DNA of 64,000 nucleotides from Pseudomicrostroma phylloplanum (lineage: Eukaryota > Basidiomycota > Exobasidiomycetes > Microstromatales), in contig BCHS01000001.1 in NCBI GenBank assembly GCA_039545275.1, positions 1,504,853-1,568,852 on the forward strand. Reading direction: 5' to 3'. The position numbers were made by a program, and so were the translations under genes. Below are positions 30,729-39,800 of the stretch, piece after piece (positions within the stretch are counted from its first letter, which is position 1; each line of letters opens with the position of its first letter). Below the pieces are notes generated by a model that was given only the letters and a program-made list of their open reading frames with translations, was not told where the DNA came from and made no database searches.

Positions 30729-32402
30729 TCACTTGACTCGCTCCAGGACACCCCCGACAAGGCGCTGGAGAGCAGCTTTCGCCTCCGAGTCTGGGATGAC
30801 GCTCAGCGCCTTTGAGGCCTCGTCGGCGTGATGCCTAGCGAGCTCGGCTGTACGAGCCAGCCCTTGAGACTTGTGTACGGCGAGCAATGTCTGTTGGCGA
30901 GGCAAATCAGAAAGGTCAGCTTCACTTGCCTTCCTGAGACGCTGTACGGTCGCCTCTCTCGGACTCACCCTCTCTACATCTCCCTCGCCTTCAAACTTGC
31001 GCTCCACCATCTCTTTCAGCCTCTCCTCTGGTCCAGGGAACTCCTGCCAGGCGTACAAGACGGGAGCTGTGGCCAGACCTAACCGCAGGTCCGCGCCCAG
31101 AGAGGGTTTGCCAAAGGAAACGGATGTGGATTTGAAGTCGAGTAGATCGTCGACTAGCTGGAAAGCGATGCCCAGGTTCCTTCCATAGGTATATGCTGCG
31201 TCTCTTATCCTGGCTGAGTGCGCCATTTGTTCTTCCTGCTCCTGCACGCTCATACTCCCTGCGCCCTGTGACGACCTCCACTGCTTCAGAGCGCCCTCGC
31301 CATGCCCGCCGAGGATCGTCGCAGCCCGAGCGGACTTGGCCATCAGACTGGCCGTCTTGAGGTAGGTCTTCTGCAGGTACGATGTGAAGTGCTCCGGGGT
31401 CGGTCCTGGGAATTGGGACGTTGCAGCGGAGAGGTCTTGAGGTGGTGTCCAGAAGCTCGTCAGACCTGAGCCATGCAGCGCTCCCACGTCGACTCCCTTC
31501 ATCTGCATCACCTCTCCCTCGACCAGGTTGGCAATAACTGTTGCTAGCAGCTCCACCACTTCGTTGTCCCTCAGCCTTGCGAGGGCCACGGACGCCCTGC
31601 CCAGCAGGAAGTCACCGCCTAGAATGGAAAGCTTGTTGCCAAACGTCGAAGGTGAAGATGGAGCGCCTCTCCGCAGCGCCGACTCGTCAATGACGTCGTC
31701 GTGAAGAAGAGAAGCAACATGGATCATCTCTGCAATCTCTGCCAGACGCCTCTGCGTAGGGAGAATGACCGAAGAGGAGCTACTTGCAGATGCAGAAGAA
31801 GCCTCGCCACTGAGGTTCGGGTTGTAATCATTCAGGATACTCTTGGGGCTCAGCGGCTCATCGACGCCAGTCAAGTCCATCTCCTCGTGCCTCGTCGTCC
31901 CATGACCGAAGATTGGCGAGATGCCATTGGTAGCTGCGCTCATGAGCAGAATGATCAGCGGCCGGATATGCTTGCCTTCCGCCTGGAAGTAGTACTTTGC
32001 TACAGAGTCGAGAGAAGGGTGACCAGCTCCAAGAAGATTCATGATGTTGGACCGCAGTGAGTCCAGATCATCGGAGATCAGAGGGATAGCGTCGAAGGGG
32101 GATGCGGACTTAGAGGGAGAAGAAGTAGCAGAGTATGATGCAGAGCTACCCGGGCTGCTCCCATCCTGAGGCATCTGAGGTGGAGGATTCACCAAGGACT
32201 GAGCAGCACTGACTGCTGCTGCCCATGCTGATTGATTCCTGGTTTGAGGAAGAGGGGATACGAGCGCCTTGCCGAGACTCTCCGACCTGGATAGACCTGA
32301 GCGAGCTGACTTGAGACACTCGCTCCGTACGACCCTGGACGGTCCACTGGATCCGGCAAGGAAGCGCCTGGCGGCCGCGGCCGTCTGGTTTGAAGCCCTC
32401 AT
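30729..32402 (-). CDS. COQ1: Mitochondrial polyprenyl diphosphate synthase (Coq1)
   Basis: Makes the isoprenoid tail of ubiquinone by head-to-tail condensation with IPP. I place two exons, 32402-30969 and 30890-30729, giving 531 aa. The 78-nt segment 30968-30891 is an in-frame, stop-free intron with GTGAGT donor, CTGAC branch and CAACAG acceptor. Removing it turns 'GDVER...' directly into 'TLLAVHKSQGLARTAELARH', matching the usual 'GDVE-(x)-LV..SxG...T' spacing. Aspartate motifs: 'LLHDDVIDES' (D235-D239) and 'QLVDDLLDFK'. 'EGKHIRPLIILLM' is the IPP-binding KxxR block (with 'GKHIRP'). Residues 1-60 form an Arg/Ser-rich presequence. Two inserts (about 165-215 and near 'VGALHGSGLT') are non-conserved. 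The Coq1 (chain elongation, mitochondrial) assignment fits better than GGPP synthase; chain length cannot be read from sequence. It shares 298 bp with SF3B6. Confidence 0.92.
   Translation of the reverse strand: MRASNQTAAAARRFLAGSSGPSRVVRSECLKSARSGLSRSESLGKALVSPLPQTRNQSAWAAAVSAAQSLVNPPPQMPQDGSSPGSSASYSATSSPSKSASPFDAIPLISDDLDSLRSNIMNLLGAGHPSLDSVAKYYFQAEGKHIRPLIILLMSAATNGISPIFGHGTTRHEEMDLTGVDEPLSPKSILNDYNPNLSGEASSASASSSSSVILPTQRRLAEIAEMIHVASLLHDDVIDESALRRGAPSSPSTFGNKLSILGGDFLLGRASVALARLRDNEVVELLATVIANLVEGEVMQMKGVDVGALHGSGLTSFWTPPQDLSAATSQFPGPTPEHFTSYLQKTYLKTASLMAKSARAATILGGHGEGALKQWRSSQGAGSMSVQEQEEQMAHSARIRDAAYTYGRNLGIAFQLVDDLLDFKSTSVSFGKPSLGADLRLGLATAPVLYAWQEFPGPEERLKEMVERKFEGEGDVERVSPREATVQRLRKASEADLSDLPRQQTLLAVHKSQGLARTAELARHHADEASKALSVIPDSEAKAALQRLVGGVLERVK
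30891..30968 (-). other. Stop-free, 3n-length intron in COQ1
   Basis: A 78-nt segment (26 codons, no stop) bounded by AGG/GTGAGT and CAACAG/ACA, with 'CTGAC' 27 nt before the acceptor. It is uninterrupted coding sequence if retained, but encodes residues absent from the family. Confidence 0.8.
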
Positions 32403-32700
32403 ATCCGCTTCAGTGTGTCGAAGTAGGCGGGGGAAGTGCTACCGTACGATTGCAAATGGCTCTGAATGTGCAAAGTGGAGAAGGGCCCGGTATGAGGTCC
32501 TCCCCACTTCTTCTCCCTCACCCCGCCGGATTACGAGTCTAGACTATCCGCCTTCCGTTCCGGCATCACTCGCGCAGCTTCGCCTTGCAGATGATCGGAT
32601 AGTAGACTACCATCCGGAACTCCTATGACTGTTCTTCCTCTGAGCTTAGCCTCACTCCCGCGAATCTGACACCTAAGCTTCCTCAGCCATCTCGCCCAGC

Positions 32701-33140
32701 ATGTCATCCACAGAGAAGTCGCGCTCTCAATCGCGCATCCTATTCGTCAAGAACATCAATTACACCACTACTGGCGCAGACTTGTACGACCTCTTTGGCA
32801 AGTACGGCGCCATCCGACAGATTCGGATAGGAGACGGGGCCAAGACGAAAGGGACTGCCTTTGTAGCATTCGAGGAGATGGTGGATGCGAAGAATGCGCT
32901 GGATCATTTGAATGGATACCACCTGCAGGAGAGGTACATTGTTGGTGAGTACGGCGAGGGGGGGTGACCGAAGCTCAGGAAACTCGAAGGCGTTTACTCA
33001 CTGACTTGATGTACTGTCTTCGGATCTGTGCAGTGCTGTACCATGTCCCATCGCGGCAGGCTGCAAAAGCCGATCTGGCAAAGAGAGAGGCTGATCTCGA
33101 GGCGCTGAAGCAGAGGCACAACATCGGCGACACTGACTAG
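32701..33140 (+). CDS. SF3B6: Splicing factor 3B subunit 6 (SF3b14/p14)
   Basis: Two exons, 32701-32944 and 33034-33140; 351 nt, 116 aa, the normal length. p14 is a small RRM protein of the U2 snRNP SF3b complex that contacts the branch-site adenosine and binds SF3B1. Seen: RNP2 'RILFVKNINY', 'TTTGADLYDLFGKYGAIRQI', 'RIG....TKGTAFVAFEEM' (RNP1-like), 'DAKNALDHLNGYHLQERYIV' and, after the splice, 'VLYHVPSRQ', the segment just after the RRM that contacts SF3B1 in the human protein. The C-terminal helix 'READLEALKQRHNI' is also typical. The splice site (ATT GTT G / TG CTG) restores the conserved 'YIVVLYH'. It shares a promoter with COQ1 and is convergent with the coronin gene. Confidence 0.95.
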
Positions 33141-33287
33141 GCTCAGTCGCGAACAAGAACCACAAGCAAGCAAGCGAGCAGTCAGGCAAGGCAATCTCAC
33201 ATCTGTACTACCACAACACCTTTGTAATATGATACCACTCTTTCCAGGCTACATCAACCCCAGGTTTGCGCCGCGCGAGCGACCTGC

Positions 33288-36200
33288 TCAGTCGTCTCCC
33301 CAATCATCGTCAGCGGGAGCTCTCTTCCTCGCTGCAGTATCCTCCATCTCTTCCTCCCCATCCCTGCCCTTGGCCTTGCTGAAGACATTATTCATCAGCT
33401 CGTCTTCCCTCTCCTTCGCCGTCATCATCCTCTGTGTAGGGGCTTTCGCCAACGAAGAGGCGGTCGTCTCTGGGGGAGGCGCTTGAGACAGCGGCGTCAT
33501 GCCAGTAGGGTGGAGATCGATATGAGGCAAGCCCAACAGCTTGACTGGGGCGTGCTCGCTCCACCATTCAGAGGCCGAGACGGCAGGAGTCTCAACGTCG
33601 CGGGTCGGTGGGAACACGTCGTCCTGGAAGAAGTCCTTCCTCTTCCTCTCCACCTTCCAGCTGACGATCTGGATCTCTTGCGTCCGTGAAAGTCGGTAGC
33701 TTAGGCCGACTTCTACTGCCTTCACATCGCAGTAGCGCTTGGGCAAGAAGCTGATACCCAATTGAGGCGTTGAGTGCTGGAAGGCTGGCAAGGCCTTAAA
33801 GAGGGGAGGAGCTGCTCCGAATTTGGGCTTCGGTGGGTCCAAAGAGACCTGCAGGACGGAGATTGATCTCTCTCCCTTTGACCAGAGGTAGAGGAGCTGC
33901 GCATCAGCATCGTAGTGGGGGAACAGTATTGCTGGGCTCGTGTCGAGGGCTAGCCTGCCCTTTTCTGAGATGGTAATCGATTCTGATTCCCGAGACAGCT
34001 TGAACAGCTTGACTTGTCGAGTAGAGCCAGCCATATGGCCGACGGTGACTAGGTGCTCTTCGTCGATCCAACAGATCTTGAATGGCCGGGAAGAATCGTG
34101 GGCTGTAATCTCGGCTTGCGCCTTTGACCTCGGGTCCCATAGGACCAGCTTGCGGTCAGAGCGTGCGAATGCAATCAGAGATCCATCGAGAGACCACTCT
34201 GCTTCTGCTACACCGGCCGCGAGATCAGAGAGGATCTTGGCCTCTGCACCGGCGATGTTCACAATTGCGAGGCCGTCGGCGCCGGCTACGAGAAGGATGT
34301 CCGAAGCAACAGGGCTGAAGGAGACCTTGCAGCCTCTACCAAGATCTGGCAATGGCAGGGTGGAAGTCGGACTGCTGACAATAGTTTGCGAGTACTCGTC
34401 CGTCGACTTGCTAATTGCTTCGCCAGCCTGGAGGCGGGGAGCCTCAGGCAGTATCCACACCTTCAGCCCGTCCTCGCCAAGGGTAGCTACCCGTCGAGAG
34501 TTAAAGATGTCGGCCTCAAAGTCAGCGATGTTGAAGCCTGTCTCGATCCAGCTGACCGCCTGAGCTTCGGGGAGGCGGCCTTCGCGCGTCACCGCATGGA
34601 ACGCCAGACGACCGCCAGCTCCGGAGAGGGGATAGAGAAGATGCAAAGGTGTCACAAGAAGTGACCGAGCAGAAGGAGAGGTGGAAGTGTCAAAAGCGGG
34701 TATCGAGGAGAAGGCCGGCAGAAGAGGAGTCGACCCTGTGAGGGTCGTCCTGGACCAGCTCGAGGTCGATGGCGTGCCGAGGGGCTTCGAAGAGAAGGTC
34801 TTTGCAAGTGTGGCAGAAGGTGGTCTTGAGCTAGCGGGAGAGCTTCCAACGGCTTCAGTGTTCGGGGCAAGCCGGGCCGGTGGCGGAAGACCGGCAGACT
34901 TGACCGGTGCTGCTGCCGAAGCTTCAGATCGTGTCATAGCCTCTTTGGGCGCCGCGGGTACTTGCGACGTCGCTGTAGTGAAAGCAGCCGTTGACGACCC
35001 AAGATCTGGCTTGTTCGACGGCGGCGCTGGTGTCACCGCCTTCGTTTCCGGGTGTCCATTTAGTGGGGCAACATCGGACTGACTTGCTTTACTCTCCACT
35101 GCGGGAATGGGCGAAGAGCCAGGAGAGGAAGCCTTATGCCGGCTGCCTCTGAGTGCGAGCCATTCCTTTCTCCGTGCGGGATCTACGCTGGTCTTTCGAA
35201 GCTCTGCATCGTGCCCTTCGAGCCACTGATGCGGCTCCAAAGCTGGCACACCAGCAGCTGTGTCTGGATAGAGATGCGGATGAAAATCGATGAGTTGCCT
35301 CTGAGGGATCTCTATGCGTATCGGAACCACCTCGCCGCTAGAGCTGAGAACATAGAGACGGTTGATCTCGGCTTGCATCGAGTCTAGACCGATTGGGTGA
35401 AGTAGGGCAGAGTTGCCAAACGTCGTTCGAGGCGGCAGAGGGAAGGCCCCTTGTGGGAACTTTCGATTGTCGTCGAGCTCGATCCATCGCAGCGTGACAT
35501 CGCCCTTTGACCCTAGGAAGACCAAGTTGCGATCGTAATCGACTGTGAGCGTCAGCGGGTGGGATGCGGTGTCGAGAGTGATGACTTGAAGTGAGCGCGA
35601 GAGGTCGTCAGCTGCGTACACCCGTAGTTCGCGTTGGCGCGAGGAATTTAGAGTAGAGGTCAAGAGATATTTGGAGGTAACAGCTAGCCTCATTGGCTTG
35701 GGCACACCGAAGGGAGCCGGTGTGGAGGACAAGGGCGCCGCGTCTGGCCGACGGGGATCGTACAGCTTCGCAGTGCCGTCTGCGAGGGCAGCATATACCT
35801 TCTTCCCATCGCTGCTCCATGCCAAGTCATGAACGAACTTGCCTCCAGCCTTAGATCCTACCTCGACCTTGATACTCAAGCTTGGCTCTCCGGCGTCGTG
35901 CTCTCGCGTGTTCCAGACACAAATGACAGAGCTCGAAGGAGCAGCAGAGAGCAGTAAACGAGCATGAGTGTGCCACCGCACCAGGACTGGTCCGGTGGCC
36001 TCTGGATGCTTCCACTCTTTCTCCATGCGAGGCAATGCTGTGGGATCCGATCGGCACAGCAACGAGATGGACCCATCTTCCCTGCCTACTGCGACGTGAT
36101 CGCCAGCGATTGGGGCAGCTTCTAAATCTGCAACACTCGCTGGCAGGTTAACTGTCTCGACCTTGTTGCCATACTTGCCGACATGTTCGTCGCCGACCTT

Positions 36201-36371
36201 GAGGACGACCAGCGTACCAGGTGATACTCCACGGGCAATGACCAAGGAGTCGTCCACGAGTGCGATGGCTCTTCCCGCTTCGGAAGGAGCGACTGGAACC
36301 TCAGAGTAGCTCGCCAGGGGCTTAGCTGCGAGGTTGCGCCATGGCGACAGGGCTGCAAAGCGTGAAGCCAT
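33288..36371 (-). CDS. Tandem coronin (coronin-7 / POD-1 type) actin-associated WD40 protein
   Basis: Single exon, 1027 aa. Two coronin modules are visible. The first (about 1-395) has the N-terminal 'SRFAALSP' motif, 'TGPVLVRWHTHARLLLSAAP', 'VHDLAWSSDGKKVYAALADG', and the coronin-specific end 'QRQLIDFHPHLYPDTAAGVP' with 'ALEPHQWLEGHDAELRK'. The second (about 570-970) ends in 'EIQIVSWKVERKRKDFFQDD' and 'FPPTR', the coronin-7 C-repeat equivalent. A Pro/Ser-rich linker (about 410-560) separates them. There is no coiled coil. The tail ends in acidic 'PADDDWGDD', resembling the Trp-acidic motif that binds Arp2/3. Classical fungal Crn1 is a single module with coiled coil, so this is the long class, linked in other organisms to Golgi traffic and actin. 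Function here is inferred. It is divergent from the CUE gene. Confidence 0.82.
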   Translation of the reverse strand: MASRFAALSPWRNLAAKPLASYSEVPVAPSEAGRAIALVDDSLVIARGVSPGTLVVLKVGDEHVGKYGNKVETVNLPASVADLEAAPIAGDHVAVGREDGSISLLCRSDPTALPRMEKEWKHPEATGPVLVRWHTHARLLLSAAPSSSVICVWNTREHDAGEPSLSIKVEVGSKAGGKFVHDLAWSSDGKKVYAALADGTAKLYDPRRPDAAPLSSTPAPFGVPKPMRLAVTSKYLLTSTLNSSRQRELRVYAADDLSRSLQVITLDTASHPLTLTVDYDRNLVFLGSKGDVTLRWIELDDNRKFPQGAFPLPPRTTFGNSALLHPIGLDSMQAEINRLYVLSSSGEVVPIRIEIPQRQLIDFHPHLYPDTAAGVPALEPHQWLEGHDAELRKTSVDPARRKEWLALRGSRHKASSPGSSPIPAVESKASQSDVAPLNGHPETKAVTPAPPSNKPDLGSSTAAFTTATSQVPAAPKEAMTRSEASAAAPVKSAGLPPPARLAPNTEAVGSSPASSRPPSATLAKTFSSKPLGTPSTSSWSRTTLTGSTPLLPAFSSIPAFDTSTSPSARSLLVTPLHLLYPLSGAGGRLAFHAVTREGRLPEAQAVSWIETGFNIADFEADIFNSRRVATLGEDGLKVWILPEAPRLQAGEAISKSTDEYSQTIVSSPTSTLPLPDLGRGCKVSFSPVASDILLVAGADGLAIVNIAGAEAKILSDLAAGVAEAEWSLDGSLIAFARSDRKLVLWDPRSKAQAEITAHDSSRPFKICWIDEEHLVTVGHMAGSTRQVKLFKLSRESESITISEKGRLALDTSPAILFPHYDADAQLLYLWSKGERSISVLQVSLDPPKPKFGAAPPLFKALPAFQHSTPQLGISFLPKRYCDVKAVEVGLSYRLSRTQEIQIVSWKVERKRKDFFQDDVFPPTRDVETPAVSASEWWSEHAPVKLLGLPHIDLHPTGMTPLSQAPPPETTASSLAKAPTQRMMTAKEREDELMNNVFSKAKGRDGEEEMEDTAARKRAPADDDWGDD

Positions 36372-36828
36372 AGACGGACAAGAGACTGCGGAGAGCTACT
36401 GACTACACCGGCAATGTCTGAAGAGGACGACAGACCACTTGACGGCAAGGTCGAGTAGAGGACAAAGAAGCTAGACGATGTGCGGTAGGCGGTAGGCGGT
36501 GGTGCGTACGGCCTTGGCTCCGTCCAGCGGTGGGTGCCACTTCCGCCGCGTGCGGGAAGCGAGGCGCGAGGCCAGGCCAGGCACAACAGCCAGGCGCAGG
36601 AGCCACCGCCTGCCGCCGGGAGCAGAGCGGACCACTAAACGTCAGAAGCAGGCGGGGTCGAGGACACACGTCGACTGGCTTTCAGCTTGACTTACCATCT
36701 TTACCGTATCGCCATTCCTACACCTCTTCTCCTCGCAGCCCTCTTTCTCGCCGTCGGACCTGGCATCGTGATCGTTCTGGAAGGAGGCGAGCGGCGAGTC
36801 GCGCTGAACAACATCCTCCCTTCCGAAG
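36372..36828. promoter_or_regulatory. Divergent promoter region, coronin / CUE-domain gene
   Basis: This 457-bp region includes a GC-rich repeat of 'GCGGTAGGCGGTAGGCGGTG' (about 36481-36500) and a C/T-rich leader toward the CUE gene. I see no RNA gene. Confidence 0.45.
36481..36500. repeat. Short tandem GGTAGGC repeat
   Basis: Two to three imperfect 7-bp units in the promoter between the coronin and CUE-domain genes. Confidence 0.5.
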
Positions 36829-39800
36829 ATGGCCGACGCGGGCAGTGATGGCACCCTACCAACCAGAGGAGCAGGCTATCCTCTGCGCCCCGCTTCTCCG
36901 TCTAGCCGACACCAGCTCCCGACATCTACTCAGTATACCCAGACGCAATACGATGCCTCGAGGCATAGACCTATGCTACAGATGCCTACCGCCGCCTCCT
37001 CCTCCTCCTCCTCTCCAACGCCTTCCGGTGCACCAGAGACTCGCTCTTATCCAGAAGCAGCGGAAATGCCACGTCAGCCCACGTCGTCTGCCTCTTCGAT
37101 TACAAGTAATTACTCCCAATCCAGCTACTTGCAACATCAGCCTCGCAGCCCTGCTTCTCCTCAGTCTACGCCCATGCCGTCTGATGGCTTCTACTACAGC
37201 AGCAGCCGAAGGGCGAGTATATCCCCAGCCGCCTCTCGGAGGCCTAGCGCTAGAGACCTCCATACACGTTCTGCCTCTCAGACCGAAGAGCCAAGTGGGA
37301 ACAGACGCCTTGCAGGCTCTACCGCGCCTGCACACCTCGCCGACGCTGCCACTGGATTCTTTGAACCTCACTACTACCCAGTCGGGCAGTCAGGAGCACC
37401 CATGGCGTCTAGCTCTGCCGCTGCCACCTCTCCCCTGATGAGGCGTCGGCCATCGCTGACGACACCGCGTACCCATACCCTTGAGTTGACCAATGGTCTG
37501 TCTTCCTCAAGAACGCGCTCGGCTACCAGACTTTCCGATCGCAATCATCAAGGGCGTGATGGTGAAACTCTTGAACGGGATCCCAGCTCATCATCTGCCG
37601 TGTCTATGGGCGAGGCGACATCATCGCCGTTCGTAGCCTCTGCAGGCCTCAACTCTCCCTCGAGTAGCCGGCTCGCTTTTGGCATACCAGAGGAGGTACG
37701 GTCGCCGACAAAGAAGAACAGTCTTAGTCTAATGGCCCTGCCTGAGGTGCCTCGCCGCAACAGTAGTGTGTCACACAAAAGCTCTACACAGGACCGATCG
37801 ATGGATAGCAGTAGTGCTCCCCCATTCTCTTCACCTCTGAGAAGTCCACTGCCCCTCACGAGTCGGATGCCTCTTCCACAGCCTCCAATGCCAGTGCCCC
37901 GACCTTCTTCTGACACCTCAGATTATGGGTCAGACGCCGATCTGACGGAGAATACTGATCTCGCCAGCGATGCCGAGAACACTGCCTCGGAAGAACAGCC
38001 TCCCAGTCGCTCATCGCAAGGCCTCCAGCTCGGCCTTGTTCCTCCGACCGTGCAGAGACCGCAAAGACATGAAGGAAGCACAAACACTAGCGTCAAGAGT
38101 GGTGCAGCGGCATCGATAGCCGACCCAAGAGCTCAGCTGTCTACTGCTGATGATCTCGAAAGGACTGGATCGGGTAACAGTCGGTCAGATCTGACAGAGA
38201 GGTCTCTTGGTCACACCCTTGAAGCCCATGCTTCGATACCTCTGCCGGAAGACAAGGCCCAGGGCGCCGACGTCCACAAGGGTCCTCCACTACCGATGCC
38301 GATCAGATTCGTTGAGGGTACAGCTCTTTCTTCTGAGACGGAAGCCAGCGATGCCAGTCATCATGGCTCCTCAGCAATGCCTGCTACAGGCGACACCATT
38401 ACCGAGAGCGAGGCAGCATTGGAAGCAGCTTTGCTCAAAGCTGCAGAGGCCGAGGACCCTAACCGACCACGAACTCTCAAGGAGGCGCGAGAGCTGGCCA
38501 AGGCTCGGGCCAAGGCGCGCCAGATCTCGGAAGCCGGTGAGACGCGGCAACGACCTACAGGCAGCAAGGATACAACCACTGCCTCCACATCTCGCAGTTC
38601 GGAGCAGAATCAGACCAGTCTGGCTTCCACCTCTATCGCCCGTAGTGATATTCACACATCAATCGGCGATGACAAAACTGCCACACAAGATTGTTCGAGT
38701 AGGTCTGCGGGCTTCTCTTCTGCCCATTCGCCTGCGCCCGATGCTCTGGCGAACCAGATCCGGACGATGGACGATTTGCAGGCAGCAGTGGGGGATGTGT
38801 TGCAGAGCATGAGCTTTGGCAGCGACTCTTCTGACTCAGCTCAGCCTCTGCTCAGCGGTAGACAACGTGAAGGTACACAATCTGGATCACCATCTCTGCA
38901 AATGGTTTCCAGAAGCAGCAATGCCTCTGTATCGAGCGGTCTAGGCAATGAAGATAGCGGCACTCTTGCAGACGGCGAAGCTGCGCCACGCTCGAGCATT
39001 GGGTCTTCCATCTCTTCACCCCAAGGATTTGTCACTCCCGCCCAGCAGATACTAGACTTGCCAACTATCGACTCAGTGGGAACGATTCAAGCGGTGGCAG
39101 ACCATGGCTACCAAGCTATCAACCCAGAAGAAAGGCAAGAGCCGAATGAGCTACCACAGACGCCGTCAACTCCCTCAGGCAAGCGTCATCCATCCACTCA
39201 GGAGGACACTGCTCCTTCCAGTGGCTTTCCGACTCCTATGATGCCTTTGAGCCATGCTGCTAGCAAAGATGTAGGACAGAAGGCAAGTAGCTACTTTGCC
39301 CCAGCCTCGCCTGCTTCCGCTGCAAAGCATGCCTCGTACCCTTTTGCACCAGTAGTGCAGAAACGATCCTCGAGCCAGCAAATCAATGCTACGACAAGAT
39401 TGGGGATTCCAGGCAGAACGGTACCTATGCCCGCCGCATTCAACGCTGCCTCGATCTATGCAGACAGAAGGAAGCTGCCGCCTTGGGAACGGGCCAGGGG
39501 GTACGCGCAATGCGTCAATGATCTGTCGACCACACCCAGTGGTCTGAGACTCTGGATGGAAGCCGCCCAACGGCGGCCTTTAGCGTCTGGACCAGCTGTA
39601 GCAAAAAGCGCCGAGCACACTGCCAAGCAGGGTGGTCAGATGGGCTTGTTTGCGCGATATCCCAGCGACCTCGGCTCCAGCGGTGCCCATCCGCGCGATG
39701 CCTCGGGCGCTAGTGCTCGGTCTGATATGACATTCCCTATGCGTGGAGATGGGGGCAAAGCGAGAGACGTGACAGACACGCCTCTTGATCGTACTCCTGC

